Below are positions 9,490-19,116 of a stretch of DNA of 64,000 nt, in pieces (the stretch's first letter is position 1; each line of letters begins with the position of its first letter). A program made the translations under genes and the position numbers. The notes under the pieces were generated by a model. It did no database searches, was not told where the DNA came from, and saw only the letters and a program-made list of their open reading frames with translations. The DNA is from Arthrobacter livingstonensis. GTDB lineage: Bacteria > Actinomycetota > Actinomycetes > Actinomycetales > Micrococcaceae. The DNA lies in NCBI RefSeq assembly GCF_003219815.1, contig NZ_QJVD01000011.1, positions 81,728 through 145,727 on the forward strand, in the 5' to 3' direction.

Positions 9490-11048
9490 GCGGCAAAATG
9501 ATTAACGACCAGTCCGGGACGGCGGCTCCCAGGCCCTATACGCCTCCCACCCTGGCGCAGCTGGGCCGGGTGCACTTCATCGGCATGGGTGGGGCAGGCA
9601 TGTCCGCCATTGCCCGGATCATGCTTGGCCAGGGTGTGCCCGTGAGCGGCTCTGACGCCAGGGCTTCCGCTGGGCTGGCCGAGCTGGGGGCCCTGGGCGC
9701 GGTGGTGCACCTGGGCCACGAGGGAGCCAATGTGGCCGCGGTGGACACGATTGTGGTCTCCACCGCCATCCGGGCGGACAACCCCGAACTGGTGGCCGCC
9801 CGGTCAGCCGGGCTGCGGATACTGCACCGTTCCCAGGCACTGGCCGCCGCCATGGCGGAGGACAGGGTGGTGGCCGTGGCCGGGACGCACGGCAAGACCA
9901 CCACCACGTCCATGATCACCGTCATGCTCCGCGGCGCCGGCGTTGACGCGTCGTTCGCAGTGGGCGGCACCGTACAGGCGCTGGGCGTCAATGCCGCGCA
10001 CGGCACGGCGGATGTTTTTGTGGCCGAGGCCGATGAATCCGATGCCTCCTTCCTGAACTACAGTCCCCGCATCGCCGTGGTCACCAACCTGGAGGCCGAC
10101 CACCTGGACCACTACGGCACGGCTGAGGCCGTTTTCGCAGCCTTTGAATCCTTCACCGCGCTGCTGCCGGCCGACGGCGTCCTGGTGGCCTGCGCCGACG
10201 ACCCCGGCTCGGCCCGCCTCGCCGTGCTGGCTGCGGCGGCCGGAACGCGCACCGTCACCTACGGTTTTGCCGACGGGGCCGACATCCACATCGTCGCAGG
10301 CACGGGCACCGGGCTTGACACCGACACCACACTGGCCATCCCCGGCGTGCTGCTGGGCCCCGGGGCCGCCGACACTGCCGTGCCGCTGCATCTGCAGGTT
10401 CCCGGCGCCCACAACATCAGGAATGCGGCCGCAGCCGTGGCCGTGGCCCTGGAGCTGGGTGTAGACGTGCACCGCGCCACCGAAGCGCTTGCCACGTTCA
10501 ACGGCGCGGCCCGGCGCTTCGAACTGAAGGGGGAGGGACGCGGCGTCCGGGTCTTCGACGACTACGCCCACCATCCCACCGAGGTCACTGCGGCGTTGAA
10601 GGCCGCCCGGACCGTGGCGGGGGGACACAAGGTACACGTGCTGTTCCAGCCCCACCTGTTCTCCCGAACCAGGGAATTCGCGGCCGAATTTGCCCGAGCC
10701 CTGGACCTGGCCGACACCGTGGCCGTGCTGGACATCTATCCGGCCCGTGAGGACCCCATTCCCGGCGTCAGCAGCACCCTTATCACCGATGCGCTGTCGG
10801 TGCCGATCGGCTATGCACCCGAGCCCGCGGCCGCCATGGCGGCACTGGTCGGGGCGGCCCAGTCCGGGGACATCATCCTGACCGTCGGCGCCGGCGATGT
10901 GACCGCCCATGGACCAGCCTTGGTGGCCGCCCTCAATGCGGCGCCGGGCAATCAGGCGGCGGCAAATCCGGTGCCGGGCAATCAGGCCCGGAACACCCCG
11001 GGGACCGGCGCCAATGGCGGCACCCCCAGTGGCGGCACCCGTGGCTGA
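9486..11048 (+). CDS. murC: UDP-MurNAc:L-alanine ligase MurC
   Basis: First Mur ligase, adding L-Ala to UDP-MurNAc in the cytoplasm. The nucleotide-binding segment [12 protein letters not shown], the ATP loop [11 protein letters not shown], and a conserved [10 protein letters not shown] segment in the C-terminal domain are clear. The frame is open back to 9378, but homology begins around residue 25. The GTG at 9486 overlaps the murG stop as GTGA, and an ATG at 9498 is a close alternative. The last ~35 residues are Asn/Pro/Gly-rich low complexity with a repeated GNQA motif. Confidence 0.94.
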   Translation: MSGKMINDQSGTAAPRPYTPPTLAQLGRVHFIGMGGAGMSAIARIMLGQGVPVSGSDARASAGLAELGALGAVVHLGHEGANVAAVDTIVVSTAIRADNPELVAARSAGLRILHRSQALAAAMAEDRVVAVAGTHGKTTTTSMITVMLRGAGVDASFAVGGTVQALGVNAAHGTADVFVAEADESDASFLNYSPRIAVVTNLEADHLDHYGTAEAVFAAFESFTALLPADGVLVACADDPGSARLAVLAAAAGTRTVTYGFADGADIHIVAGTGTGLDTDTTLAIPGVLLGPGAADTAVPLHLQVPGAHNIRNAAAAVAVALELGVDVHRATEALATFNGAARRFELKGEGRGVRVFDDYAHHPTEVTAALKAARTVAGGHKVHVLFQPHLFSRTREFAAEFARALDLADTVAVLDIYPAREDPIPGVSSTLITDALSVPIGYAPEPAAAMAALVGAAQSGDIILTVGAGDVTAHGPALVAALNAAPGNQAAANPVPGNQARNTPGTGANGGTPSGGTRG

Positions 11049-12387
11049 GCCGAGGCGACCGCGCATCATCAGTTCCCGGCCCGGAGCCACGCCGACCGGA
11101 AATCCCGGTCTCCCGGAACAAGGTCCCGCTGCCTCCGCAAGCGGTTTGCCGAAGTCCGGCGGACCCGGCACCGGTGATATGGCATCGAAGGCCCGTGCCA
11201 CCAGCGCCAAAGTGTCCGTTGCGCCGGTCCCAGTGGAGCAGCCGGCCGCTGTCACTCCGGCGCGCCCCAGGGCAGCATCCAAGCCGGCCCCCAAGGACAG
11301 TTCAGCCCGTGGCACTGCACCGAACGAAACTGCACCGGGCAGCGGGCCACACGGCGGCACTGCAGACCGCAGCCCTGCAGGCCGCCGCACTGCGCACCGC
11401 GGGCGCGGGGCGGCAGCAAGGGCCGGGGCAACAAAGGGGACAGCCGGCAAGGTAACAGCAGCGAAGGACTCCGGGGCAAGGGGCGCCGCGCCGCGCCCGG
11501 GCAACGGGCCCGGCACACTGCGAAGTTTCCTGCCGGGGACCGGGCGCGGTGCCAAACGCAGCGGCACAACCGGCGCCGGGAAAGACACCCAAAACTCCAC
11601 CACGCCAGGTGGCAGGAACCACTCCGGGGAAGAGGGGGGCGGTGCCCGCGTGCTGGCCTTCCCCGAACCGCCACACAAGCGGCGGCGGAGACGGGTGTGG
11701 CTGGGGGTGGCGGCAGTCGCCGTCGTCCTGGCCGTGGTCATGGTCGTGGCGCTTTTCTCACCCGCGCTGGCCGTGCGGAAGGTCACCTTTGACGGACAGA
11801 AGCTGGTGCAGGACACGACGCTGCAGGCTGCCGTTGCGCCGCTGCTGGGACGTCCGCTGCCGCAGGTGACCCAGGGTGACGTGGATGGGCTGCTGGCCAA
11901 GGTGCCGCAGATCAAGAGCTCGCGCATTGAATCCCGTCCGCCGTCGACCCTGTTGGTGCACGTTGTGGAACGGATACCCGTGGCACTGCTGAAAAATGGC
12001 AAAAACTGGATCCAGGTGGACCAGGAGGGCGTGCAGCTGGGCACCGTGCATGATCCGGCAAAGGTGGCGCTGCCGCTGATCGACGGCGGCACGGCAGCCA
12101 TCGGCAAGGGCACCTTCAGCGCCATGACGGCCGTGCTGGCAACGCTTCCGCAATCCGTGCTGGGCAAGCTGGCCAGCGCGTCGGCGAAGTCGCCGGACGC
12201 GGTGGAGCTGCAGATGGTCGACGGCAAGACGGTGGTGTGGGGCAATGCCTCGGACATGGATCTCAAGGCCCAGGTCCTGGAGGCCCTGATTACGGCACCG
12301 GTGCCCACCCAGGAGGCCGGAAAGCCAGCCCCGCCGCCGGTCAAGGTGTACGACGTCAGCGCACCCCGCCATCCTGTGACACGCTAG
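11014..12387 (+). CDS. ftsQ: Cell division protein FtsQ with long disordered N-terminus
   Basis: Bitopic divisome protein linking early and late division proteins through its outer POTRA and beta domains. About 220 residues of Ala/Pro/Gly/Thr/Arg-rich sequence come first, then a basic stretch (HKRRRRR), one membrane helix, and a POTRA-type domain (VRKVTFDGQKLV) followed by a beta region. Typical FtsQ is 250-300 aa; this is ~457 aa because of the tail. The start is uncertain: the ATG at 11014 overlaps murC by 35 nt, and a GTG at 11041 is the other candidate. It lies between murC and ftsZ, the usual FtsQ place. Confidence 0.88.
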   Translation: MAAPPVAAPVAEPRRPRIISSRPGATPTGNPGLPEQGPAASASGLPKSGGPGTGDMASKARATSAKVSVAPVPVEQPAAVTPARPRAASKPAPKDSSARGTAPNETAPGSGPHGGTADRSPAGRRTAHRGRGAAARAGATKGTAGKVTAAKDSGARGAAPRPGNGPGTLRSFLPGTGRGAKRSGTTGAGKDTQNSTTPGGRNHSGEEGGGARVLAFPEPPHKRRRRRVWLGVAAVAVVLAVVMVVALFSPALAVRKVTFDGQKLVQDTTLQAAVAPLLGRPLPQVTQGDVDGLLAKVPQIKSSRIESRPPSTLLVHVVERIPVALLKNGKNWIQVDQEGVQLGTVHDPAKVALPLIDGGTAAIGKGTFSAMTAVLATLPQSVLGKLASASAKSPDAVELQMVDGKTVVWGNASDMDLKAQVLEALITAPVPTQEAGKPAPPPVKVYDVSAPRHPVTR

Positions 12388-12498
12388 ATGGGGACACAAC
12401 GGCTGTGGAGGCACTTTTTTGCCTCGGATTCGCACGACACGCGGCGGCGGTAATTGCATGCGGACGCGATGCACCATAACGTCACTGACAAGAGTTAG

Positions 12499-12531
12499 TT
12501 GACATAACTATAACCTTCAAGTAGAGGGTTA
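12499..12531 (+). promoter_or_regulatory. ftsZ promoter region with inverted repeat
   Basis: A perfect TTGACA (12499-12504) lies upstream of ftsZ. It is followed by an inverted repeat, TAACCTTC (12511-12518) and GAGGGTTA (12524-12531), with arms matching at 7 of 8 positions around AAGTA. A -10 at the expected distance is weak (TAGAGG at 12522). The repeat sits where a regulator could act on the promoter spacer. The promoter call rests on the -35 match and position alone. Confidence 0.5.
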
Positions 12532-12564
12532 AGCTGCGCAGCTTCAAGTACAGCTTGAAGCTGC
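12531..12564 (+). promoter_or_regulatory. Overlapping hairpins in the ftsZ 5' leader
   Basis: A 14-bp perfect palindrome (12531-12544, centred on CTGCGCAG) shares its right half with a perfect hairpin of 11-bp arms, GCAGCTTCAAG (12538-12548) and CTTGAAGCTGC (12554-12564), around loop TACAG. The two structures cannot form together. There is no T-run, so this does not look like a simple terminator. Confidence 0.6.
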
Positions 12565-12621
12565 ACGGCTCCAGCAGGACCCAAAGAACTTCAAGCAAGA
12601 TACGAACAAGGGACACTTAAC

Positions 12622-13797
12622 GTGGCAGCACCCCAGAATTACTTGGCCGTCATCAAGGTCGTCGGCATCGGCGGCGGCGGCGTGAATGCAGTGAACCGCA
12701 TGATCGACGTGGGCTTGCGCGGCGTTGAGTTCATTGCCATCAACACCGACGCACAGGCGCTGCTGATGAGTGACGCGGACGTCAAGCTTGACGTCGGGCG
12801 GGAGCTGACACGTGGGCTCGGCGCCGGTGCCAACCCCGACGTCGGACGGCAGGCCGCCGAGGACCACCAGGAAGAAATCGAAGAGGTGCTCCGCGGCGCG
12901 GACATGGTCTTCGTGACCGCCGGCGAGGGCGGCGGCACCGGCACCGGCGGCGCACCCGTTGTGGCCCGCATTGCCCGCACGCTCGGCGCGCTGACCATTG
13001 GCGTGGTCACCCGCCCGTTCACCTTTGAGGGCCGCCGTCGCGCCACGAGTGCCGACAACGGCATTGAGGCGCTGCGCGACGAGGTTGACACGCTCATCGT
13101 GATCCCCAACGACCGGCTGCTGTCCATCAGCGACCGCAACGTCTCCGTCCTTGACGCGTTCCGCTCCGCAGACCAGGTGCTGCTTTCCGGTGTCCAGGGC
13201 ATCACCGACCTCATCACCACCCCGGGCCTGATCAACCTTGACTTTGCCGATGTCAAGTCCGTCATGCAGGGCGCCGGTTCGGCACTCATGGGCATCGGCT
13301 CGGCCCGCGGCGAGGACCGTGCCGTCAAGGCCGCCGAACTTGCCATCGCCTCGCCTCTGCTGGAAGCCTCCATTGACGGCGCCCACGGCGTGCTGCTCTC
13401 CATCCAGGGCGGCTCCGACCTGGGCCTGTTCGAGATCAACGAAGCCGCGCGCCTGGTCCAGGAAGTGGCCCACCCCGAGGCCAACATCATCTTCGGCGCG
13501 GTCATTGACGACGCGCTGGGTGACGAGGCCCGCGTCACCGTTATCGCCGCCGGCTTTGACACCCCGGACAACATCTTGTCAACGTCCGAGCCCGCAGCCG
13601 CCCCGGCGGCGCCGCCGGTCCCGGTCACGGTGCCCTCCTCCGGCGCCTCGGTGACGAACCTGAACCAGTGGGGCCAGCAGTCCTCGGCACATGTTCCGGC
13701 CGACGGCGGCTTCGACGTCGAGCTGCCGGCGATTGTTGAGCCCGACCTCACGGGACACCGCTCCGACGACCTGGATGTGCCGGACTTCCTGAAGTAG
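12622..13797 (+). CDS. ftsZ: Cell division GTPase FtsZ
   Basis: Tubulin-like GTPase forming the Z-ring at midcell. The tubulin signature [11 protein letters not shown] is present near residue 107, with the T7-loop region and N-terminal [13 protein letters not shown]. An Ala/Pro-rich linker follows, and the extreme C-terminal peptide [10 protein letters not shown] binds SepF and other partners. 391 aa is typical. The GTG start has AAGGGA about 8 nt upstream (12608-12613). Unlike the wall genes before it, ftsZ has a 234-nt upstream gap with its own signals. Confidence 0.98.
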   Translation: MAAPQNYLAVIKVVGIGGGGVNAVNRMIDVGLRGVEFIAINTDAQALLMSDADVKLDVGRELTRGLGAGANPDVGRQAAEDHQEEIEEVLRGADMVFVTAGEGGGTGTGGAPVVARIARTLGALTIGVVTRPFTFEGRRRATSADNGIEALRDEVDTLIVIPNDRLLSISDRNVSVLDAFRSADQVLLSGVQGITDLITTPGLINLDFADVKSVMQGAGSALMGIGSARGEDRAVKAAELAIASPLLEASIDGAHGVLLSIQGGSDLGLFEINEAARLVQEVAHPEANIIFGAVIDDALGDEARVTVIAAGFDTPDNILSTSEPAAAPAAPPVPVTVPSSGASVTNLNQWGQQSSAHVPADGGFDVELPAIVEPDLTGHRSDDLDVPDFLK

Positions 13798-13851
13798 GTC
13801 CTGCCCACCCGTTGGCAATGCGGCCGTTGATGGCCGCGCGGAAAGGCCAGT

Positions 13852-14610
13852 TTGCCTGTGTTGTGGTTTTCTGAAGAAGTCCGGCCCGGATTCTGGGTGG
13901 GCTTCACGGGTGCCGGAGCGGGCAACCTGGCCTTTCACGTCGGCGACGGACCCGACCGGGTCGCCGGCCGCAGGGCCGTCCTCGACGCCCGCGTGACGGA
14001 GCTGGCCGGGTCCCCGGTGTCGCTGCACCTGCAGTACATGAACCAGGTCCATGGCAGCGACGTGGCCCTGGTGGCCGCGGCCGGCCCGTCCCCGTCCAGC
14101 ATGCCAGTAGGGCCGACGGCGGATGCGATGGTGTCGCGGTCGGCCAGCCTTGCCGTGATGGTTGCCGATTGCGTGCCGGTGGTGTTCGCCGGACTCTGCG
14201 CGGACGGTGCTCCCGTGCTCGGCGTTGCCCATGCCGGCCGGCCCGGCATCGAAAAGGGCGTTGTTGCCGCCACCGTCGCCGAACTCCGTGCCTCCGGCGC
14301 CGTTTCCCTGCAGGCGTGGATCGGCCCCGCCGTGTGCGGGCGCTGCTACGAGGTCCCCGGGGATATGCGCGCTGCCGTGTCGGCCGTGGAGCCGGCAGCG
14401 TATTCCCGCACGTCCTGGGGGACGCCGGCGCTGGACCTCCCGGCAGCCGTTGAGGCCCGACTGGCGGCGCTGGGCGTACCAGCCCGCAATGTGGGCGTTT
14501 GCACCCTTGAAGATGATGCGTTGTTCTCCCATCGCAGGACGCTCCGCGATGGCGGCGCCGAGGGCCGCTTCATTGGCTTTGCCGCCCTGGCCCGTGGCGC
14601 CGTGTCCTGA
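13852..14610 (+). CDS. pgeF: Peptidoglycan editing factor PgeF (YfiH/laccase-domain family)
   Basis: Family of zinc/copper-dependent proteins (YfiH, DUF152), linked in E. coli to removing wrong amino acids from UDP-MurNAc peptides and in other species to purine nucleoside turnover. The metal-site segments are present: NQVHGSD, VADCVPV and GVAHAGRPG, supplying His, Cys and His. 252 aa. The TTG at 13852 follows GGAAAGG by a few bases; a GTG at 13858 would also serve. Its place after ftsZ is conserved in actinobacteria. Confidence 0.88.
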   Translation: MPVLWFSEEVRPGFWVGFTGAGAGNLAFHVGDGPDRVAGRRAVLDARVTELAGSPVSLHLQYMNQVHGSDVALVAAAGPSPSSMPVGPTADAMVSRSASLAVMVADCVPVVFAGLCADGAPVLGVAHAGRPGIEKGVVAATVAELRASGAVSLQAWIGPAVCGRCYEVPGDMRAAVSAVEPAAYSRTSWGTPALDLPAAVEARLAALGVPARNVGVCTLEDDALFSHRRTLRDGGAEGRFIGFAALARGAVS

Positions 14611-14667
14611 TCATCTTGCCGTTTTGCCGTTCCGCTGATCCGCCGTCGAAGTGAAGGTATGCCCCGC

Positions 14668-15462
14668 ATGAACACTCTGGAAGCCCGCGGCTTGGCGTTG
14701 CGGGAGAACCTGGCCGCCGTCAAGGTGCGGATAGGCCTTGCCGCCGAGGCCGCCGGCCGTCGGGCAGGCGCCCTGCCGGCCCTGGTCGTCGTGACGAAGT
14801 TCCACCCTGCCGCCGACGTCGTGCTCCTGCGCGGACTGGGCGTGGGGGACGTCGGCGAGAACCGCGACCAGGAGGCGGCCGCCAAGGCCGCCGAGGTTGC
14901 CGATGCCTCCCTGCGCTGGCACTTTATCGGGCAACTGCAAAGCAACAAGGCCAAATCCGTGGTGCGGTATGCCCATTCGGTCCACTCGGTGGACCGCGCC
15001 GCGCTGGTGACGGCGCTGGGCAGGGCCATGGCCACGCAGCAGGACCTCGACGACCGCCCGGACCTTGCCTGCTATATCCAGGTGGATCTGTCGCAGGCCG
15101 CCCCCCGCTCGGCAGGCGGTGGCACCGCGGTGTTCGGCACAGCCGGGCAGGGTGAAGCAATGGGGGAGCAGGACGCACGCGGCGGGGCGGCGCCGTCGGA
15201 CGTCCTCAGGTTGGCTGCACTGGTGGCAGGCACACCCGGGCTGTCGCTGGCAGGCGTCATGGCCGTGGCCCCGCTGGGTGCAGATCCCGTTCCCGCCTTT
15301 GAGCTGCTTTCACGCATCTCTGCCGCCGTGGTGCGCGAACACCCCGGTGCCACCGGGATCTCCGCCGGCATGAGCCACGACCTGGAGGCGGCCATTGCCG
15401 CCGGGGCGACACACCTGCGTGTCGGTTCCGATATACTCGGCCCGCGTCCCGCCGTACGGTAG
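14668..15462 (+). CDS. PLP-binding homeostasis protein YggS (PLPBP)
   Basis: Cytoplasmic pyridoxal-phosphate-binding protein that buffers PLP and affects amino acid balance, with no known catalytic reaction. Visible motifs are the PLP lysine in VVTKFHP, GENRDQE, HFIGQLQSNK and the phosphate-binding end SAGMSHDLE...HLRVGSDILG. Length 264 aa, with a Gly/Ala-rich insertion after RSAGGG of about 35 residues not usual in the family. The ATG at 14668 is chosen because GAAGG (14653-14657) is 10 nt upstream; an ATG at 14659 is too close to it. Confidence 0.9.
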   Translation: MNTLEARGLALRENLAAVKVRIGLAAEAAGRRAGALPALVVVTKFHPAADVVLLRGLGVGDVGENRDQEAAAKAAEVADASLRWHFIGQLQSNKAKSVVRYAHSVHSVDRAALVTALGRAMATQQDLDDRPDLACYIQVDLSQAAPRSAGGGTAVFGTAGQGEAMGEQDARGGAAPSDVLRLAALVAGTPGLSLAGVMAVAPLGADPVPAFELLSRISAAVVREHPGATGISAGMSHDLEAAIAAGATHLRVGSDILGPRPAVR

Positions 15463-15535
15463 CGTTTTAGCTGTTGGCAACAACGCGCACGTTTGATCGA
15501 CCTTCCCGCAAATGCAGACTAATGAGGAGCTAACC

Positions 15536-16057
15536 ATGGCTGGCGCTCTGCGCAAGACAATGATCTATCTTGGGCTCGCCGACGGTGACGAGCACTACGA
15601 GGCCGAGCAGGCCCCCTCACTTCACAAGGGTGAGGACTCGGCTGCGGACTTTGACCGGGAAGCAGCCCCTGCCCCCGTTGCCGAGCCCGCTGCGCCCAAG
15701 GCGGGCGACGACGAATACCGGGCACCGGTCACCCCCATCAAGCGTGCCGCATCAAATCGGGAAGAGGCTGCAAGCTTGCGTCAAATCACCACTGTTCATC
15801 CCCGCTCCTACAACGACGCCAAGATCATCGGTGAGAGCTTCCGTGACGGGATTCCCGTCATCATGAACGTCACTGACATGGGTGAAGCCGACGCCAAGCG
15901 GCTGGTTGACTTCTCCGCCGGATTGGTCTTTGGCCTGCGCGGTTCAATCGAACGCGTCACCAACAAGGTTTTCCTGCTCTCCCCGTCCTACATTGAGGTC
16001 CTGGGGGACGACAAGAAGCTCTCCGACACCCAGGCCAGCTTCTTCAACCAGAGCTGA
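15536..16057 (+). CDS. sepF: Z-ring membrane tether SepF
   Basis: Actinobacterial anchor of FtsZ, replacing FtsA/ZipA. It starts with the conserved amphipathic membrane-binding helix ([16 protein letters not shown]), then a ~70-residue acidic/Pro-rich linker, then the globular SepF domain (residues ~82-170) that polymerises and binds the FtsZ tail. 173 aa. The ATG at 15536 has GAGGAG 8 nt upstream. It ends just before a very strong hairpin. Confidence 0.95.
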   Translation: MAGALRKTMIYLGLADGDEHYEAEQAPSLHKGEDSAADFDREAAPAPVAEPAAPKAGDDEYRAPVTPIKRAASNREEAASLRQITTVHPRSYNDAKIIGESFRDGIPVIMNVTDMGEADAKRLVDFSAGLVFGLRGSIERVTNKVFLLSPSYIEVLGDDKKLSDTQASFFNQS

Positions 16058-16076
16058 CCGCCGGAACCAAAACAGC

Positions 16077-16121
16077 TATAACGCATTGCCCGGGCACCAA
16101 GTGCCCGGGCAATGCGTTATA
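16077..16121. terminator. Perfect 21-bp inverted repeat after sepF
   Basis: Two perfectly complementary 21-nt arms (16077-16097 and 16101-16121) with a 3-nt CAA loop, starting 20 nt after the sepF stop. The core is ATTGCCCGGGCAC. No T-run follows, only TATACGG. It may act as a bidirectional terminator or processing site between sepF and yggT. Confidence 0.65.
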
Positions 16122-16190
16122 TACGGTAACGGTGGAAACCCGATACTGTTAATTTGATTCAGTTCCACTTTCATCCGCTGTCTAGGGAAT

Positions 16191-16505
16191 GTGTTCACAC
16201 GCGTGCCAAATCCGTTAAGCCTTGTTTTTGGGCTGCTTTACCTGCTGTTGCTGCTCTACTTCCTCACGCTCATGATCCGGTTGGTATTTGACTGGATACA
16301 GGTCTTCGCCCGCGAATGGCGCCCGCATGGTGCCGCACTGGTGGGCGCATCCTTCATCTACCGGCTGACCGACCCGCCGCTGCGCAAGCTTCGGCACCTG
16401 ATCCCCCCGCTGCGGATAGGCAGTGTGTCGCTGGACATCGGCTTCCTGCTGCTGCTCGTCGTGGTGGGTATTGCGATGAGTGTCACAAGGACTTTGGCGG
16501 TTTAG
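16191..16505 (+). CDS. YggT family membrane protein
   Basis: Small integral membrane protein of the YggT family (about 100 aa), located near divIVA and sepF in many Gram-positives; implicated in osmotic stress or envelope function but not well defined. Two strongly hydrophobic segments (residues ~10-27 and ~80-98) flank a cytoplasmic-type segment with ADPPLR-like RLTDPPLRKLRHLIPPL, typical of the family. GTG at 16191 is used, and a GTG at 16203 is an alternative; the ribosome site AGGGA fits neither well. Confidence 0.85.
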   Translation: MFTRVPNPLSLVFGLLYLLLLLYFLTLMIRLVFDWIQVFAREWRPHGAALVGASFIYRLTDPPLRKLRHLIPPLRIGSVSLDIGFLLLLVVVGIAMSVTRTLAV

Positions 16506-16650
16506 TGCCGCGTGGTTAGTTTTCAAGGCTAAAAAGTTATATTGTAAAAAGCGATACAACCCAAGTACGGATCACATGATTTGTACTAGGTACCGTAGTT
16601 TGAACGGCTTCGGCCGGATTCGGACTCACTCAGACCAACGAGGTGACTAG

Positions 16651-17337
16651 ATGGCGCTTACGCCAGAAGACGTTGTCAACAAGCGGTTCCAGCCGACCAA
16701 GTTCCGTGAAGGCTACGACCAGGACGAAGTCGACGACTTTCTTGACGAAATTGTCGTGGAACTGCGCCGGCTCCATCAGGAAAATGATGAGCTGCGCAAG
16801 CAGCTTGCTGATAGCCCGACAAACTCCCAGGCCGGCCCCGCTGCTGTAGTTCCGGTGGCAACAAAGGCTCCCGAAGTTGTGGAAAAGGCTCCGGAGGCAC
16901 CGGCCAAGCCTGCCGCCCCCGAGCCGGCAGCCAAGGAAGCCCCCGTGGTTGAGGCGGCGCCAGTTGCCGCAGCTGCTGCACCGGCACCCGTCGCCGCCGC
17001 GTCCGGTGTGGAATCAGCTGCAGGCGTTCTCGCCATGGCACAGAAGCTGCACGACGAATACGTCAACGCAGGTGTGGAGCAGCGCGACAAGATCATTGCC
17101 GAAGCACAGATCGAGGCCAGCTCGCTGGTCAACGATGCCCAGGAAAAGAGCCGGAAGACACTCGGCGCCCTGGAACAGCAGCGTTCCGTGCTTGAGCGCA
17201 AGGTTGAGCAGCTCCGCGGCTTCGAGCGTGACTACCGTTCACGCCTGAAGACGTACATTGAAGGCCAGCTGCGCGATCTGGATGCCCGCGGCTCCGTTGC
17301 CTCCCCGGACTTCTCCGAAGGCAGCTCCGAGTCCTAA
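16651..17337 (+). CDS. divIVA: Polar growth protein DivIVA (Wag31-like)
   Basis: Coiled-coil protein that senses negative membrane curvature and directs polar wall growth in actinobacteria. The N-terminal lipid-binding domain is conserved (QPTKFREGYDQDEVDDFLDE), followed by a first coiled coil, an Ala/Pro/Glu/Val-rich linker (residues ~60-115), and a second coiled coil to ~215. 228 aa. ATG with GAGGTGA upstream. It closes the division cluster and is followed by a hairpin. Confidence 0.95.
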   Translation: MALTPEDVVNKRFQPTKFREGYDQDEVDDFLDEIVVELRRLHQENDELRKQLADSPTNSQAGPAAVVPVATKAPEVVEKAPEAPAKPAAPEPAAKEAPVVEAAPVAAAAAPAPVAAASGVESAAGVLAMAQKLHDEYVNAGVEQRDKIIAEAQIEASSLVNDAQEKSRKTLGALEQQRSVLERKVEQLRGFERDYRSRLKTYIEGQLRDLDARGSVASPDFSEGSSES

Positions 17338-17378
17338 GGGCTCCGAGTCCCAGGGCGCTTGGGCTACTTGTAGTTAGG

Positions 17379-17422
17379 CAGCAAGCCGGTGGTGCGGAAA
17401 TTCCCGCAGCACCGGCTTGCTG
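17379..17422 (+). terminator. Hairpin after divIVA
   Basis: A stem of 19 bp with one mismatch runs 17379-17397 against 17404-17422 with loop AAATTC. No long T-run follows. It lies 41 nt after the divIVA stop and separates it from lspA. Confidence 0.6.
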
Positions 17423-17532
17423 GCGTTAATGCCGTCGGCCCCCCATCAGGGCGGCACCTATGATTGATGTGTCCCCTGGAGGGACCGCCCGTTCCACCCG
17501 TGCTTATCAACAGCAGTGACAACGAAAGAGCC

Positions 17533-18198
17533 ATGAGCGACGACTCACAGCAGGAACCCGTCTCCCACCCCGCCTCCAGCCGTACACCCGGCGGCGTCCC
17601 CGGCGGGGCGAACTCCGCCGAGTCCGCGGCTGGCGGCTGGGCCACATCGCGGCGCCGGACCTTCGTGCTGGTGTGGCTGGGGTTTGCCGCGCTGGCCTAT
17701 GTGTGCGACCAGCTCACCAAGCTGTGGGTCACCTCGACCATGGTCGAAGGCCAGCGGACACCCGTCATCCCCGGCATCCTGCAGTGGTACTATATCCGCA
17801 ACTCCGGCGCAGCCTTTTCCATCGGTGAGAACTTCACCTGGTTCTTCACGCTGGTCATGGCCGCCGTGGCGGTGTTCATCATTGTCCTGGCCCGGCGCAT
17901 CGGATCCTTCTGGTGGGCGCTCGGCCTGGGGCTGCTGCTTGGCGGCGCGCTGGGCAACCTGACCGACCGCTTGTTCCGTGAGCCGTCCTTCGCCATGGGC
18001 CACGTGGTGGACTTCATTTCCTTCCCACATTTTGCCATCTTCAACATGGCGGACATGGGGGTGGTGGGAGGTGTCATCACCATCTGCCTCCTGACGCTTC
18101 TGGGCATACCCCTGGGCGGCCGAAAGGCAGCGGGGCCGGCATCCGCCGCGCCGGACGCCGCCGGTTCTGCCGGGATGGGGGAGCCCGGCAATGACTGA
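17533..18198 (+). CDS. lspA: Lipoprotein signal peptidase LspA (type II)
   Basis: Membrane aspartyl peptidase that cleaves prolipoprotein signal peptides before the lipidated Cys. Motifs [27 protein letters not shown] (first catalytic Asp) and FNMADMGV (second catalytic Asp) are intact, with four membrane segments. The N-terminus has ~35 extra polar residues. The frame is open to 17464, but the ATG at 17533 has GAAAGAG upstream. It overlaps rluD by 8 nt. A likely client is the lipoprotein at 44821-45303. Confidence 0.94.
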   Translation: MSDDSQQEPVSHPASSRTPGGVPGGANSAESAAGGWATSRRRTFVLVWLGFAALAYVCDQLTKLWVTSTMVEGQRTPVIPGILQWYYIRNSGAAFSIGENFTWFFTLVMAAVAVFIIVLARRIGSFWWALGLGLLLGGALGNLTDRLFREPSFAMGHVVDFISFPHFAIFNMADMGVVGGVITICLLTLLGIPLGGRKAAGPASAAPDAAGSAGMGEPGND

Positions 18199-19114
18199 GA
18201 CGTTCATCGTCCCCGGGGAAGCAGCCGGACGACGGATTGACGCGGCACTGGCCGCACTCCTGGGCATTTCGCGGTCGGCCGCCGCGCTATTGTGTGCCGA
18301 GGGCCATGTGCTCCAGGACGGCTCGGCTGTGGGCAAGTCGGAAAAGTTCAGGCCCGGAGCGAGCATCCAGGTCACCATCCCGGAACGCCGGGACCCGCTC
18401 GCGGTGGTGGTGGAGCCCGTCGACGGGCTGGACATCCTGCTCGACGATGACGAGTTCGTGGTGATTGACAAGCCCGTGGGCGTCGCCGCACACCCGTCGC
18501 CCGGCTGGGTTGGCCCCACCGTGGTGGGCGGGCTGGCCGCGGCCGGCTACCGCATCTCCACCTCCGGCGCGCAGGAACGGGCCGGCATTGTCCACCGCCT
18601 TGACGTGGGCACCTCCGGCGCCATGGTGGTCGCCAAGACCGAACACGCCTACACCGTACTTAAGCAGGCGTTCCGGGACCGCACCGTGGAGAAGGTCTAC
18701 CACGCCGTGGTCCAGGGGCTGCCCGATCCACTGCAGGGCACCATCGACGCGCCGATCGGACGCCACCCCGGCCACGACTGGCGGTTTGCCGTCATTGAGG
18801 ACGGCCGCCCGTCCATCACCCATTACGAGGTCCTGGAGGCCTTCGGCAAGGCCACACTGGTGGAGGTCCACCTGGAAACCGGGCGGACGCATCAGATCCG
18901 CGTCCATTTTTCCGCGTTGCGCCACCCGTGCGCGGGCGACCTCACCTACGGCGCGGACCCGAAGCTCGCCGCTGAGCTGGGCCTGACCCGCCAGTGGCTG
19001 CATGCCCACCGGCTCGGTTTCACCCACCCCTCCAGCGGCGAATGGGTCAGCGTCACCAGCCCGTACCCGCAAGACCTCCACTACGCGCTGGAGCACCTGC
19101 GCGACGGGCACTGA
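18191..19114 (+). CDS. Pseudouridine synthase, RluD/RluA family
   Basis: Converts uridine to pseudouridine in rRNA. An N-terminal S4-like RNA-binding domain (residues ~14-75) precedes the catalytic domain with [15 protein letters not shown], whose Asp is the catalytic nucleophile, and the late [12 protein letters not shown] motif. 307 aa. The ATG lies inside the end of lspA, so the pair is translationally coupled. Family membership is firm; the target uridines (RluD type) are inferred. Confidence 0.92.
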   Translation: MTETFIVPGEAAGRRIDAALAALLGISRSAAALLCAEGHVLQDGSAVGKSEKFRPGASIQVTIPERRDPLAVVVEPVDGLDILLDDDEFVVIDKPVGVAAHPSPGWVGPTVVGGLAAAGYRISTSGAQERAGIVHRLDVGTSGAMVVAKTEHAYTVLKQAFRDRTVEKVYHAVVQGLPDPLQGTIDAPIGRHPGHDWRFAVIEDGRPSITHYEVLEAFGKATLVEVHLETGRTHQIRVHFSALRHPCAGDLTYGADPKLAAELGLTRQWLHAHRLGFTHPSSGEWVSVTSPYPQDLHYALEHLRDGH

Positions 19115-19116
19115 CC

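Noticed and set aside
9804-12344. 846-codon open frame on the minus strand opposite murC and ftsQ
   Set aside because: It is a mirror of high-GC coding DNA: low-complexity Ala/Arg/Pro content, no family motif, and it lies opposite two well-supported genes.
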